Source: Actinomycetota bacterium (GTDB taxonomy: Bacteria > Actinomycetota > Acidimicrobiia > Acidimicrobiales > JAMCPL01). Taken from it: a stretch of DNA of 44,097 nucleotides. The notes beneath the pieces were generated by a model. The model was not told the DNA's origin. It saw nothing but the letters and a program-made list of their open reading frames with translations, and did no database searches. Position 1 is the first letter of the stretch. Every line of letters begins with the position of its first letter. A program made the position numbers and the translations under genes. The stretch lies in NCBI GenBank assembly GCA_023379725.1, contig JAMCPC010000122.1, forward strand, positions 1-44,097, in the 5' to 3' direction. Positions 23,661-32,035 of the stretch are shown piece by piece.

Positions 23661-23945
23661 TCACAACGGCTGCGACTTCTGTTCTTCGCTACGCAATGCG
23701 TTGTAGATACGCTCTTTCAGGTATCCCGGCACGCTGTCCTTGCACCTCGCCGCCAGAACTTTTTTCAATTCAGCCTCAAAGTCGTAGGCCTGTACGCATG
23801 GAGAGCACTCATCCAAGTGGCGCTGAACAGCCTCGCGCCTCTGCTCGGTCAAGTCACCGTCCAAAAAGCTGTACAGCTTCGCCATCGCCTCCCGGCAACC
23901 TACGATCTCAGGACCACGCATATTCTTTGATGTATTATCGGTCAT
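23661..23945 (-). CDS. ZAS-family anti-sigma factor (RsrA/RshA-like)
   Basis: The 94-residue zinc-binding anti-sigma factor carries HLDECSPC (HxxxCxxC) near residues 43-50, with an upstream CREAMAKLYSFLDG segment supplying the further Cys. This is the layout of the thiol redox-sensing RsrA/RshA proteins of actinobacteria. It lies 70 bases downstream of the ECF sigma gene, its expected partner. Start ATG 23943-23945 lacks a strong ribosome binding site. Confidence 0.87.
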   Translation of the reverse strand: MTDNTSKNMRGPEIVGCREAMAKLYSFLDGDLTEQRREAVQRHLDECSPCVQAYDFEAELKKVLAARCKDSVPGYLKERIYNALRSEEQKSQPL

Positions 23946-24015
23946 AGTATCACGCTAACAAACCCCTCTACCATCCATTAAGTAATATTCTACCGCCACC
24001 CTGCCCCCTGGCTGT

Positions 24016-24756
24016 TCACGAGCACTTAACTTTCTTACCCAATGACCCATCCGAAATGTTATCCGATGACCCATCCGGAAGATCCGATACTCCGTCTGAA
24101 ATATTGTCCAACTGCCCATCTCGATAGCTCGATTCCAGCTCATCGGCAGATTGATCCGGTGTATGTACGTCTAAAGTAGGCTTATCTGAACTGGGGCCAT
24201 CTACAAGTCCTCTTTCCAGGGCATAGCTATGGAGCACCTTCTGAATCACTTTCCTACCACGGTATATTCTACTCATCACCGTTCCAATGGGGACTCCGGT
24301 AATTTCGGCTATCTCTGCATACGAGAATCCCTCTACATCCGATAGGAGTACCGCTATTCTGAATGATTCCGGCAACCCTTCAATAGCCTCTTTGATTTCT
24401 ACATCGGTAAACGAGTCAAGAACCTCTTCCTCTGCTGACCTGCCCTGTCCCAACAAGCCTCCTCTTTTGAGTCGTTTGTACAGATAGAGATCTTCTATAT
24501 TATCCATACCAGTAGTTTCCGGGTGCCTCTTGGCCGATCGATAGTTACTGATATATGTGTTTGTAAGAATCCTAAATAACCAAGCCCGTAAGTTGGTATC
24601 CTCTTGGAATGTATGGAACCCCCTGTATGCTCTCAATATGGCTTCTTGCACCAGATCCTCTGCATCGCTGGCATTGCCGGTCATTCTCATGGCCGCAGTA
24701 TAGAGAGCGTCCATATACCCTGTAATCAACTCCATGAAGCGCGCCTTATCGGCCAT
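24016..24756 (-). CDS. ECF sigma factor, SigR/SigH-like
   Basis: This is a group 4 sigma factor for an oxidative or thiol stress regulon, controlled by the adjacent anti-sigma factor. Region 2 includes YTAAMRMTGNASDAEDLVQE and the DTNLRAWLFRILTNTYIS stretch; region 4 includes EGLPESFRIAVLLSDVEGFSYAEIAEITGVPIGTVMSRIYRGRK. After about residue 185 there is a 60-residue acidic tail with a repeat (DNISDGVSDLPDGSSDNISDG) not found in typical family members. TAGTAT lies six bases before ATG 24754-24756, so translation may be leaderless. Confidence 0.9.
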   Translation of the reverse strand: MADKARFMELITGYMDALYTAAMRMTGNASDAEDLVQEAILRAYRGFHTFQEDTNLRAWLFRILTNTYISNYRSAKRHPETTGMDNIEDLYLYKRLKRGGLLGQGRSAEEEVLDSFTDVEIKEAIEGLPESFRIAVLLSDVEGFSYAEIAEITGVPIGTVMSRIYRGRKVIQKVLHSYALERGLVDGPSSDKPTLDVHTPDQSADELESSYRDGQLDNISDGVSDLPDGSSDNISDGSLGKKVKCS

Positions 24757-24801
24757 ACTCGCATACTAGCGCATAAGCAGGTAACAGGTGACGCAACTAG
24801 G

Positions 24802-26343
24802 CTATCCACAACTAACCAATTGAAAACCTTCTGTACGAGAATCGTCCAACACAGAAGTTGCATCACGGATATTACTTACAGGTATCACTTCAATGCCATC
24901 GACATCTATTTCGCTCGATGCAGGCAGTATAGCCCTCTTAAAGCCAAGTCTTCTAGCTTCAGTGACGCGCTCTTCAAGATACGGAACGCGCCGTATCTCT
25001 CCAGCCAGGCCAACCTCACCTATGGCCACTGCATCAAAGGGAAAGGGCACTAACCGCAACGCAGAAGCCATGGCCAGCAGCATCGCAAGATCACCGGCTG
25101 GCTCATATACTTTAATCCCTCCAACCGCTGATACATACTGGTCAAACCCAGACGATGGTATATTGACATGATTTTCCAGAACCGCCAAAAGTATGGCGAA
25201 CCTACCCGCATCCACCAGCTTGGCTATCCGTCTTGGAGTAGGTTGCGACGATTTGCTTGCAAGCGCCTGGATCTCGACCAGCAGAGGACGTCCACCTCTA
25301 ACCATTGGAAACACCACGCTCCCAGGAGTAGAGGGAGCAGGCCTATCTCCCAACAACATGTCGTAAGGATCATCCACTGCCACCATACCCGTACTTTCCA
25401 TGCAGAAAAGTCCAGTCTCTCCAACCGCTCCAAAGCGGTGTTTGATAGCCGATACAGATCTCAATGCATGATGCCTGTCACCCTCTACAATCAACACCGT
25501 ATCGACCATATGCTCCAATACCTTAGGCCCAGCCAGTGTACCGTCTTTGGTTACATGGCCGACTATGACAAACGGTATCAAGGTGATCTTGGCAATACGA
25601 ATCAGCAAATCTGCACACGCTTTTACCTGGTTTATCGATCCTGCCATACCTGAAAGCGATGGATCAACCATTGCCTGTATGGAATCGACTATCACGATAC
25701 TGGGCTGATACTCGCGAATATAAGCCGCCACTCCGGTAATGTCTCGCGTATCGAGTACAAGGAGAGTCTCAGGCAATTCACCCAAACGAAGTGCCCGCAA
25801 TGTCACCTGCGATGCCGATTCTTCAGCGGAGATCAGCAAGACACTCTGCCCACGTAAGGCTATCGATCGGATAGCCTGCAAAAACAGGGTTGACTTACCT
25901 ATTCCTGGTTCTCCGGCCACAAGAGTAACCGAACCTTCCACAAATCCACCGCCCATCACCCTGTCGAGCTCACCGATACCTGTCTCCAGGTACCTTCCCT
26001 CTGCCACCCTTACGTCAACTATAGAGATAAGCCCTCTATCCGGCTCGCTTCCTGCTGTAATGCCAGCTCTCGAAGCTAAAACCTCACCAGTTAAACCGAG
26101 CCCGGTTTCGCTCAGCCCCGCTACACCCAGTCTCGCTGTGTTCAGTCCCGCTACAGGAAGTCCAGTTGTAGCCAGGGAAAGCGCGTCGCCTGTCCCTGCG
26201 GTACCAATACCTGCACGTGATGAAAGCTCGCCAGAAATCTCACTAACGGTATTCCATTCTCCGCAATGGGGGCAGCATCCCATCCACTTTGGATGCGTTG
26301 CTCCACAACTACTACATTCAAAAAAATGCCTATGTACAACCAT
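24802..26343 (-). CDS. radA: DNA repair protein RadA with repeat linker
   Basis: This is a RecA-like ATPase helping branch migration in recombination. It has an N-terminal zinc finger (Cys10, 13, 24, 27 of FECSSCG..CCPHCGEW), Walker A AGEPGIGKST near residues 142-151, a KHRFGAVGE motif (RadA KNRFG), and a C-terminal Lon-like domain. Between the finger and ATPase lies an extra run of five-residue units ending in Gly-Leu (PVAGL, GVAGL, SETGL..., residues about 58-87). The open frame starts at 26385, but ATG 26341-26343 matches family N termini and follows TATGAT by six bases (leaderless). Confidence 0.93.
   Translation of the reverse strand: MVVHRHFFECSSCGATHPKWMGCCPHCGEWNTVSEISGELSSRAGIGTAGTGDALSLATTGLPVAGLNTARLGVAGLSETGLGLTGEVLASRAGITAGSEPDRGLISIVDVRVAEGRYLETGIGELDRVMGGGFVEGSVTLVAGEPGIGKSTLFLQAIRSIALRGQSVLLISAEESASQVTLRALRLGELPETLLVLDTRDITGVAAYIREYQPSIVIVDSIQAMVDPSLSGMAGSINQVKACADLLIRIAKITLIPFVIVGHVTKDGTLAGPKVLEHMVDTVLIVEGDRHHALRSVSAIKHRFGAVGETGLFCMESTGMVAVDDPYDMLLGDRPAPSTPGSVVFPMVRGGRPLLVEIQALASKSSQPTPRRIAKLVDAGRFAILLAVLENHVNIPSSGFDQYVSAVGGIKVYEPAGDLAMLLAMASALRLVPFPFDAVAIGEVGLAGEIRRVPYLEERVTEARRLGFKRAILPASSEIDVDGIEVIPVSNIRDATSVLDDSRTEGFQLVSCG
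26083..26172. repeat. 15-bp minisatellite coding the RadA linker
   Basis: About six imperfect units of the type AGTCCCGCTACAGGA or AGTCTCGCTGTGTTC (plus strand) encode consecutive pentapeptides ending in Gly-Leu on the minus strand. All units are a multiple of three, so changes in copy number keep the frame. Confidence 0.8.
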
Positions 26344-26349
26344 GAGGCA

Positions 26350-26355
26350 ATCATA
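26350..26355 (-). promoter_or_regulatory. radA -10 hexamer TATGAT
   Basis: TATGAT on the minus strand is followed by TGCCTC and the radA ATG. The six-base spacing places the transcription start on or next to the start codon, one of about ten such cases in the window. Confidence 0.5.
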
Positions 26356-26481
26356 ACGGAGGGGTGCTACACAATTCCGATGCACTAATTGCTGTATGCA
26401 TTATTGCACTGTTATACACTTAGTTTGTATAAGGTGTAGCCAGCTTGGGCACAGCCAAGAGCTTATACCAACCGCTGAACT

Positions 26482-26534
26482 GACTTCCTCTCTACAACTA
26501 AAAAGCCGCTACAACTAAAGTCGGAAGGTCAGTG
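26482..26534 (-). terminator. Possible clpC terminator hairpin
   Basis: CTGACTTCC and GGAAGGTCAG flank a stretch with two CTACAACTAAA copies. The long stem has one bulge and there is a weak T-rich part (GCTTTTTAG) inside, not after, the hairpin on the minus strand. It lies within the 209-base radA-clpC gap. Confidence 0.25.
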
Positions 26535-26552
26535 GTACGTATATGAGGTGAT

Positions 26553-29042
26553 TCAGGAGGGAAGCTCGGAACCGGCGAGTTCCAATGGAGGCGGTTCTAT
26601 ATCCTCCATAACGTTGAATACTACCTCACCATCCTCAATGTCAACTGTTATGGTCTCACCGACATGAAACTCTTTCCAGAGCAACTTTTCGGATAAGGGA
26701 TCCTCTACATACTGTTGTATTGCACGCCTTAAAGGTCTGGCACCAAGCGTAGGATCGTAACCATTGTCAGCCAGCCAGCTCTTAGCTGCCTCGGTGACCC
26801 TCATAGACAATCCCTGGGCTTCTACCTGCTCTATCACTCTAGCCATCATCAGATCGACGATCTGAACTACCTCATCCTTGGTAAGTTCGTGGAATACTAT
26901 GGTTTCGTCAACTCTATTCAAGAACTCAGGCTTGAAGTATTCCTTCAAAGCGTCATTTACCTTCTGCTTTACTCGTTCATGAGTGACCGCCTCTGATGAC
27001 TTGGAAAAGCCTACAGATGTCTTGCGAAGTTCAGCAGTGCCCAGATTCGACGTCATGATAAGCACCGTATTCTTAAAATCTACACTTCGTCCCTGGGCAT
27101 CGGTCAGTCTTCCCTCTTCCATGATCTGGAGTAAGGTATTGAATACATCCGCATGTGCCTTCTCCACTTCATCAAAGAGGACAACCGAAAATGGCTTTCT
27201 CCTCACTGCTTCGGTAAGTTGCCCTCCTTCATCATATCCGACATACCCTGGAGGCGAACCAACCAGCCGTGACACGGCATGCTTCTCCATGTATTCGCTC
27301 ATGTCAAGCTGTATCAAGGCATCTTCATCATCAAAGAGCAACTCGGCAAGAGCCTTAGCGAGTTCAGTCTTGCCTACTCCCGTCGGTCCCAGAAATATGA
27401 ATGAACCGGTCGGACGTTTTGGATGCTTAAGGCCAGCACGAGTACGCCTGATAGCTCGCGAGAGCGCACTGACAGCTTCCTCCTGGCCAATCACTCTCTT
27501 GTGCAGCTCATCTTCCATGCGCAGCAACTTGGCAGTCTCTTCTTCTGTCAGTCTCTTCACCGGTATGCCTGTCCAGTTGGCAAGTACTTCAGCAACGACC
27601 TCCTCATCAAGCACATCATGGAGTTCGCCACCGGCCGACCGCCACTCCTTCTCCATGGCCTCCTTGACCTCGATCTTCTCCTTCTCTTTCTCTGCCAACT
27701 TCTTGGCCTGCTCGAAATTCTCCTTATCTATTGCGACATCCTTACTGCGCTTTATCTTGGCAATTTCATCGACTAACGATTTATATTCCGGTGGGTGTTT
27801 CATCCTCTTGATCCGTAAATGGCTGCCAGCCTCATCTATAAGATCTATGGCCTTATCCGGCAGGAATCTATCAGCTATATACCTATCTGCAAGATTTGCC
27901 GCTGCAACCAATGCTTGATCCGTAATGGTCACCGTATGATGCTCCTCATAACGATCCCTGAGACCCTTCAATATCTCAATCGTATGAGGAACTGTAGGCT
28001 GCTCTACCTTGATAGGCTGGAATCTCCTCTCCAAAGCAGCATCCTTCTCCAAATGCTTGCGATACTCGTCAAGGGTCGTTGCCCCGATTGTCTGCAATTC
28101 ACCTCGCGCCAGCATGGGTTTTAGAATAGAAGCTGCATCTATCGCTCCTTCTGCAGCTCCTGCTCCTACGAGAGTATGAATCTCGTCGATAAATATAATA
28201 ATATCACCACGCGACTTTATCTCTTTAAGTACTTTCTTCAAACGCTCTTCGAAATCACCACGATAACGGCTTCCAGCGACCAATGCACCAAGATCCAGTG
28301 TATACAACTGCTTCCCCTCTATGGTCTCTGGTACATCATTTGATATAATACGCTGAGCAAGTCCTTCCACAATTGCAGTTTTACCAACTCCCGGTTCACC
28401 TATCAGTACCGGATTATTTTTGGTACGGCGCGAAAGTACCTGCATAACACGCTCAATTTCCTTTTCGCGTCCAACAACAGGATCAAGCTTGCCTTCCTTT
28501 GCCATATTGGTGAGATTCCTACCAAATTGATCCAAAATCGGTGATCCTGAAGATCCAGCATCTTGCGATCCCTGTCCTACGCCCGCACCGACCGACTCCT
28601 TACCCATGCTCTTGGATAAGAGCTGGATAACCTCCTGGCGAACGCTGGCCAAATCTGTTCCCATGCTGACCAATACCTGCGCGGCAACACCCTCACCCTC
28701 TCTCACCAGTCCGAGCAGCATATGCTCTGTACCTATGTAGTTGTGTCCTAATTGCAGGGCTTCACGTAATGAAAGCTCTAACACTTTTTTTGCACGAGGA
28801 GTAAATGGGGGGGACCCTGTCGGCGCACCTCCAGACAGTCCGATCATCTCCTCCACCTTCTCCCTGGCTCCCTCAAGAGTAATACCGAGTTCGTTCAATG
28901 CCTGAGCGGCAACACCCTCACCCTCATGTATCAGTCCCAACAAAATATGTTCAGTCCCTATAAAGCTATGATTGAGCAGGCGTGCTTCTTCCTGCGCAAG
29001 TACCAATACCCTTCTAGCTCTGTCAGTAAAGCGCTCAAACAT
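26553..29042 (-). CDS. clpC: ATP-dependent Clp protease ATPase ClpC
   Basis: This is the AAA+ unfoldase that feeds ClpP with damaged or regulatory proteins. The 829 residues comprise two N-terminal Clp repeats (FIGTEHILLGLIHEGEGVAA and YIGTEHMLLGLVREGEGVAAQ), first Walker A GEPGVGKTA, Walker B IIFIDEIHTL, a middle UVR-like domain (YKSLVDEIAKIKRSKDVAIDKENFEQAKKLAEKEK), second Walker A GPTGVGKTE, and a C-terminal GARPLRRAIQ sensor 2. Start ATG 29040-29042 with AGG eight bases upstream. It is a single gene upstream of radA, an order common in actinobacteria. Confidence 0.96.
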   Translation of the reverse strand: MFERFTDRARRVLVLAQEEARLLNHSFIGTEHILLGLIHEGEGVAAQALNELGITLEGAREKVEEMIGLSGGAPTGSPPFTPRAKKVLELSLREALQLGHNYIGTEHMLLGLVREGEGVAAQVLVSMGTDLASVRQEVIQLLSKSMGKESVGAGVGQGSQDAGSSGSPILDQFGRNLTNMAKEGKLDPVVGREKEIERVMQVLSRRTKNNPVLIGEPGVGKTAIVEGLAQRIISNDVPETIEGKQLYTLDLGALVAGSRYRGDFEERLKKVLKEIKSRGDIIIFIDEIHTLVGAGAAEGAIDAASILKPMLARGELQTIGATTLDEYRKHLEKDAALERRFQPIKVEQPTVPHTIEILKGLRDRYEEHHTVTITDQALVAAANLADRYIADRFLPDKAIDLIDEAGSHLRIKRMKHPPEYKSLVDEIAKIKRSKDVAIDKENFEQAKKLAEKEKEKIEVKEAMEKEWRSAGGELHDVLDEEVVAEVLANWTGIPVKRLTEEETAKLLRMEDELHKRVIGQEEAVSALSRAIRRTRAGLKHPKRPTGSFIFLGPTGVGKTELAKALAELLFDDEDALIQLDMSEYMEKHAVSRLVGSPPGYVGYDEGGQLTEAVRRKPFSVVLFDEVEKAHADVFNTLLQIMEEGRLTDAQGRSVDFKNTVLIMTSNLGTAELRKTSVGFSKSSEAVTHERVKQKVNDALKEYFKPEFLNRVDETIVFHELTKDEVVQIVDLMMARVIEQVEAQGLSMRVTEAAKSWLADNGYDPTLGARPLRRAIQQYVEDPLSEKLLWKEFHVGETITVDIEDGEVVFNVMEDIEPPPLELAGSELPS

Positions 29043-29295
29043 CTGTAATACCTGCTACTTCCCTACTCATGATCTGCTCTATTTTAATTTTATGCTGCTT
29101 ACGCCGCACGGTCTCCAATCCAACCTCTCTAACTTCCAATCCAATTACACGATCTCGACAACCTGCATTACAATTACCAGCATACCAGCCTTCCATGACT
29201 GACCGTCTCCATTATCAACTTGTCTTTCACCTATTTTTACCAAGCCACTTAATAGCTTAATTACATTCTACATCTACCTGTATCACTTATAGTTC
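29043..29295 (-). other. clpC upstream region
   Basis: This region lies upstream of clpC and is AT-rich with two TAAAAT hexamers (CATAAAATTAAAATAG, minus strand) about 40-50 bases before the start. Two TTGGATTGGA direct repeats lie about 80-100 bases before it. I see no recognisable heat-shock or ClgR site. Confidence 0.35.
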
Positions 29296-29415
29296 TCAGG
29301 ATGGCAATTTCCGCAAATAATTTTTGCCCGCACGAGAGAGGGCGTAACCGGTAAGGAGGCAGCAGACGGAGGAAATGGCGACAAGAGCGGTAACAGCATC
29401 GGGATTGGCATTCAT
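29296..29415 (-). CDS. Possible small membrane protein, 39 residues
   Basis: ATG 29413-29415 to TGA 29296-29298 encodes 39 residues. They include one hydrophobic segment (TALVAISSVCCLLTGYALS) flanked by an acidic N terminus and a basic C terminus (RAGKNYLRK), the pattern of single-pass small membrane proteins. GGGGAG lies about 11 bases upstream and TAATAT directly before the ATG. No family is recognised, and a chance frame is possible. The rest of the gap to 29527 shows nothing clear. Confidence 0.3.
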   Translation of the reverse strand: MNANPDAVTALVAISSVCCLLTGYALSRAGKNYLRKLPS

Positions 29416-29527
29416 TATATTACGTTCTCCCCGGCCTCGCTGACTGGGCTGGCGCTCCCTTTCGGCCAACCCGGAAGAGGGGACGGAACGAAAGTAGAAG
29501 GAATGCCGGGAACTGTATCGCTACCTA

Positions 29528-30220
29528 CTATACTGCACTTGCTTCGATTTCTTGGCCGTAAGGCAGAACTAGATCGCTCAATGACCACAAGATTTGCGCC
29601 GTACCCCCAGAACCGAGCACCAGAGCTACCTCACCACCAGCCTGTAGCGTGCCTGCTCCACCAAGTACGGATTTTATCGATTGCTCCGAACTCACTGTAG
29701 ACAGCACGTCTACATCAGGATTGCCACCACCTACGCTGGGAATGAGCTTGTGGTTGATCACAGTAAGGTTTTCCAGCAGCATTACAGAGGATGCATCGAT
29801 TTCATTGGGTACCGACCCATTGAGTACCAGTAAATCGTCACCTCCCCTCTCCAGACGACAATGCAGACTATTTTCCTCTCCATGCTCTATGTCGATCACA
29901 GCCAGTTTCTTTGGGAAACCCCAGATTTCTCTACCGGCACAGAGCGCTGTATCACTTGTAACGTATATGAGGGGACAGTACAACGCGGGGTTACCATTCC
30001 GCATTACGCCAACCAGGACAACGACTTCCCTGTAGGGACCTATAGTAGAATCTGGGTAGTCGGCAAAGACAGCCACCTGTAAGGGCAGGTATTCTATGCC
30101 TTCCGGCAACAACCCCGGTGGCACTGAGGATAGCGGATTGTCCAAAAACGCAATAGCGACTTTCGCCTCATCGTATGTATACGGAGGTTCAGGATAAAGA
30201 GGAACAGGCAATGACAGCAT
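29528..30220 (-). CDS. Acetoacetate decarboxylase family protein
   Basis: This is a member of the ADC fold, which decarboxylates or otherwise handles acetoacetate-like keto acids. The 230 residues contain GPYREVVVLVGV, CPLIYVTSDTALCAGREIWGFPKKLA (the Lys pair with the Schiff-base lysine of the family) and a C-terminal beta-rich part. Start ATG 30218-30220 with AAAGG nine bases before, and TATAAT shortly upstream. The substrate is uncertain since many actinobacterial members are not true acetoacetate decarboxylases. Confidence 0.82.
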   Translation of the reverse strand: MLSLPVPLYPEPPYTYDEAKVAIAFLDNPLSSVPPGLLPEGIEYLPLQVAVFADYPDSTIGPYREVVVLVGVMRNGNPALYCPLIYVTSDTALCAGREIWGFPKKLAVIDIEHGEENSLHCRLERGGDDLLVLNGSVPNEIDASSVMLLENLTVINHKLIPSVGGGNPDVDVLSTVSSEQSIKSVLGGAGTLQAGGEVALVLGSGGTAQILWSLSDLVLPYGQEIEASAV

Positions 30221-30231
30221 GGTAAAACCTT

Positions 30232-30283
30232 TCTATTATATGTAATATACTTCACGTATTATATGTCGTATATTATAATATCA
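30232..30283. promoter_or_regulatory. AT-rich direct repeats upstream of the decarboxylase gene
   Basis: CTATTATATGTAATATAC and GTATTATATGTCGTATA are two copies of ATTATATGTNNTATA, 25 bases apart, followed by TATAATATCAT. They overlap the likely promoter, so paired regulator sites are possible. Confidence 0.35.
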
Positions 30284-30339
30284 TCGGAGCAACCATGCCG
30301 CACGTGCCCGCACTATGAAGGCGCTACCGTCCAAATTGG

Positions 30340-30655
30340 CAAGCCCAGCAAATGACCATGTAGTCCCGCTGGCCAGATTACACTCTCTCTGGTCGCCCTA
30401 CGCCGAATGAAAAGCAGAAGGGGGGATGACTAGATGAGTTGTCCGATGAACTGACCGCTACCACTCACGGCAGGACTCCAAGCAAACCACGACATATTTT
30501 AGTGGACGTGGGAGGTGTGTTGGTCAATTGTCCAAACACCGACTCGCAGTGTCCGGTCCCAGTGGATGGACTGGGGAGACTCAGCGACTGGAGAGCGAAG
30601 GGAAAAGGAGTTCCTAGAGGACGTTACGTTATTTACAAGATAAACCACTAAGAGC
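30340..30655. repeat. Element A copy 6, split and decayed
   Basis: The left part (30340-30400) shows AATGACCATGTAGTCCCGC and GGCCAGATTACACTCTCTCTGG as in element A. The right part (30625-30655) shows GACGTTACGTTATTTACAAG then ATAAACCACT like the other end. The middle 220 bases differ from A. A 70-codon frame (30439-30651) lies inside and ends in the repeat; its HILVDVGGVLVN phrase recalls HAD N termini, but it is too short to call. Confidence 0.5.
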
Positions 30656-30673
30656 TTGCGCTCACTGTATGGA

Positions 30674-31885
30674 TCATTCGTAGCGTTCCAGAATACTCAT
30701 TTCAGCTAAGCGAGCCAATCCGTTGCGTAATGTCGTAGCGCGTCCCGTACCAACTCCCTCTACTTCTTCCAGAGACGACTGGGAGGCACGCATAATGGCT
30801 TGAAGGTTGCCAAAGTGCTCTACTATACGATCGACTATAGGGTCAGGAATATGCGAAAGACGGTGCAACAGCCTGTATCCTCTGGGCTCTACCGAGCTAT
30901 CGAGTTCGCTATTCTCCCCCCTTCCCTTGATAGCTCTGGCAATATTTTCCGTATCTGCAAGCTCTTCTGTAGACATTTGCTGTAGCGACCGAATTGCATG
31001 CTGGGTAGCTATATTTATGATTGATTCTCCAGATTGGCGTGTTGTATTGAGGCTACCGTCTGTTGGTGCTCCATTAGCATGCACATTGTGATTGTTTGCT
31101 GCTATCGAAATAGGTGCCGACGATGGAGACGATGCAATTGCCCTATCGATACTATTTGTAACATTGACGTAGTCCTGCATTATGAAATTGCGTGCCTCGA
31201 CTATTCCTGTGGACAGTTCATCCAGCTGGAGCTTGAGTAGCCTACCGTCATCTCCAAGTTCTACCAGGTAACCGTTTACTTCGTCAGCCAGCCTGCAAAC
31301 CAGTTCCGCCGGCTGCAGGGTTCCGACCACATCGCGTAAGGTTGCTGCACCCTCCAGTTCAAGGGCAGAGAGTGAGGTAATGGCCAGATCGAAGCGTTGG
31401 CGAAAACGGGTAAGGGTCTGGATGACCTGTGTGGTCTGGTTGAACAGGTAACGCCTGTCTTTCAGTACGTGCTTACGATTTCCTTCATACAGGGTAATTA
31501 CTCCCATAGTCGTAGATACCGATACCACGGGTACGCCGGTAGACCTAGCTACCCTTTCTGCCGTCCTGTGCCGGGTACCTGTTTCAGAGGTTGGGATGGA
31601 ATGATTGGGCACCAGATGCACGTTTGCCCTCGATATGTGTGATGTGTCCTCTGACAATACAATTGCCCCGTCCATTTTGGCCAACTCCGCAAGTCTTTGG
31701 GGACTGAATTCCGTGTTCAGCAGGAATCCTCCCGAACATAGCGAAAGGACCTCCTCCCTGTCGCTCATTACCACCAGAGCGCCACGATGAGCCTGTACCA
31801 CACGCTCCAGACCCTCCCTGAGAGGCATACCCACCGCCAGCAAGGGCAATGCATCAAATGCATTTGTGTTGTTTGCACTGTCCAT
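30674..31885 (-). CDS. disA: DNA integrity scanning protein DisA, diadenylate cyclase
   Basis: It makes c-di-AMP from ATP and scans DNA for branches. The N-terminal DAC domain has the DGA motif at residues 72-74 and RHR at 105-107 (ETGTRHRTAERVA). A helical middle and C-terminal helix-hairpin-helix (LQAIMRASQSSLEEVEGVGTGRATTLRNGLARLAE) follow. It has 403 residues, about 40 more than usual. The excess is a low-complexity Ser/Ala/Asn stretch (near residues 245-290) in the linker. TATTAT lies seven bases before ATG 31883-31885. Confidence 0.94.
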   Translation of the reverse strand: MDSANNTNAFDALPLLAVGMPLREGLERVVQAHRGALVVMSDREEVLSLCSGGFLLNTEFSPQRLAELAKMDGAIVLSEDTSHISRANVHLVPNHSIPTSETGTRHRTAERVARSTGVPVVSVSTTMGVITLYEGNRKHVLKDRRYLFNQTTQVIQTLTRFRQRFDLAITSLSALELEGAATLRDVVGTLQPAELVCRLADEVNGYLVELGDDGRLLKLQLDELSTGIVEARNFIMQDYVNVTNSIDRAIASSPSSAPISIAANNHNVHANGAPTDGSLNTTRQSGESIINIATQHAIRSLQQMSTEELADTENIARAIKGRGENSELDSSVEPRGYRLLHRLSHIPDPIVDRIVEHFGNLQAIMRASQSSLEEVEGVGTGRATTLRNGLARLAEMSILERYE

Positions 31886-32035
31886 CTATGCCATAATACA
31901 TGATTTTTACGCATCCGGCTGGCGCAGGACAATCTCTTGTGACATCTTCCCCATGGCCAAAGCCAGGAGCTTGCGAGATGAGTTGGCCAGGAATGGATTA
32001 TCACACAGATACTTTTATGGCGTATTATTACAGAT

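Noticed and set aside
23503..23706. Similar ORFs inside element B copies (LSSSGRRSSLPLLLRLALL)
   Set aside because: The protein similarity follows from DNA repetition; there is no start signal and the frames run into flanking genes.
30439..30651. 70-codon ORF with HAD-like phrase DVGGVLVN
   Set aside because: Too short for a HAD domain, no catalytic follow-up motifs, and its 3' end is repeat DNA; at best a fragment.
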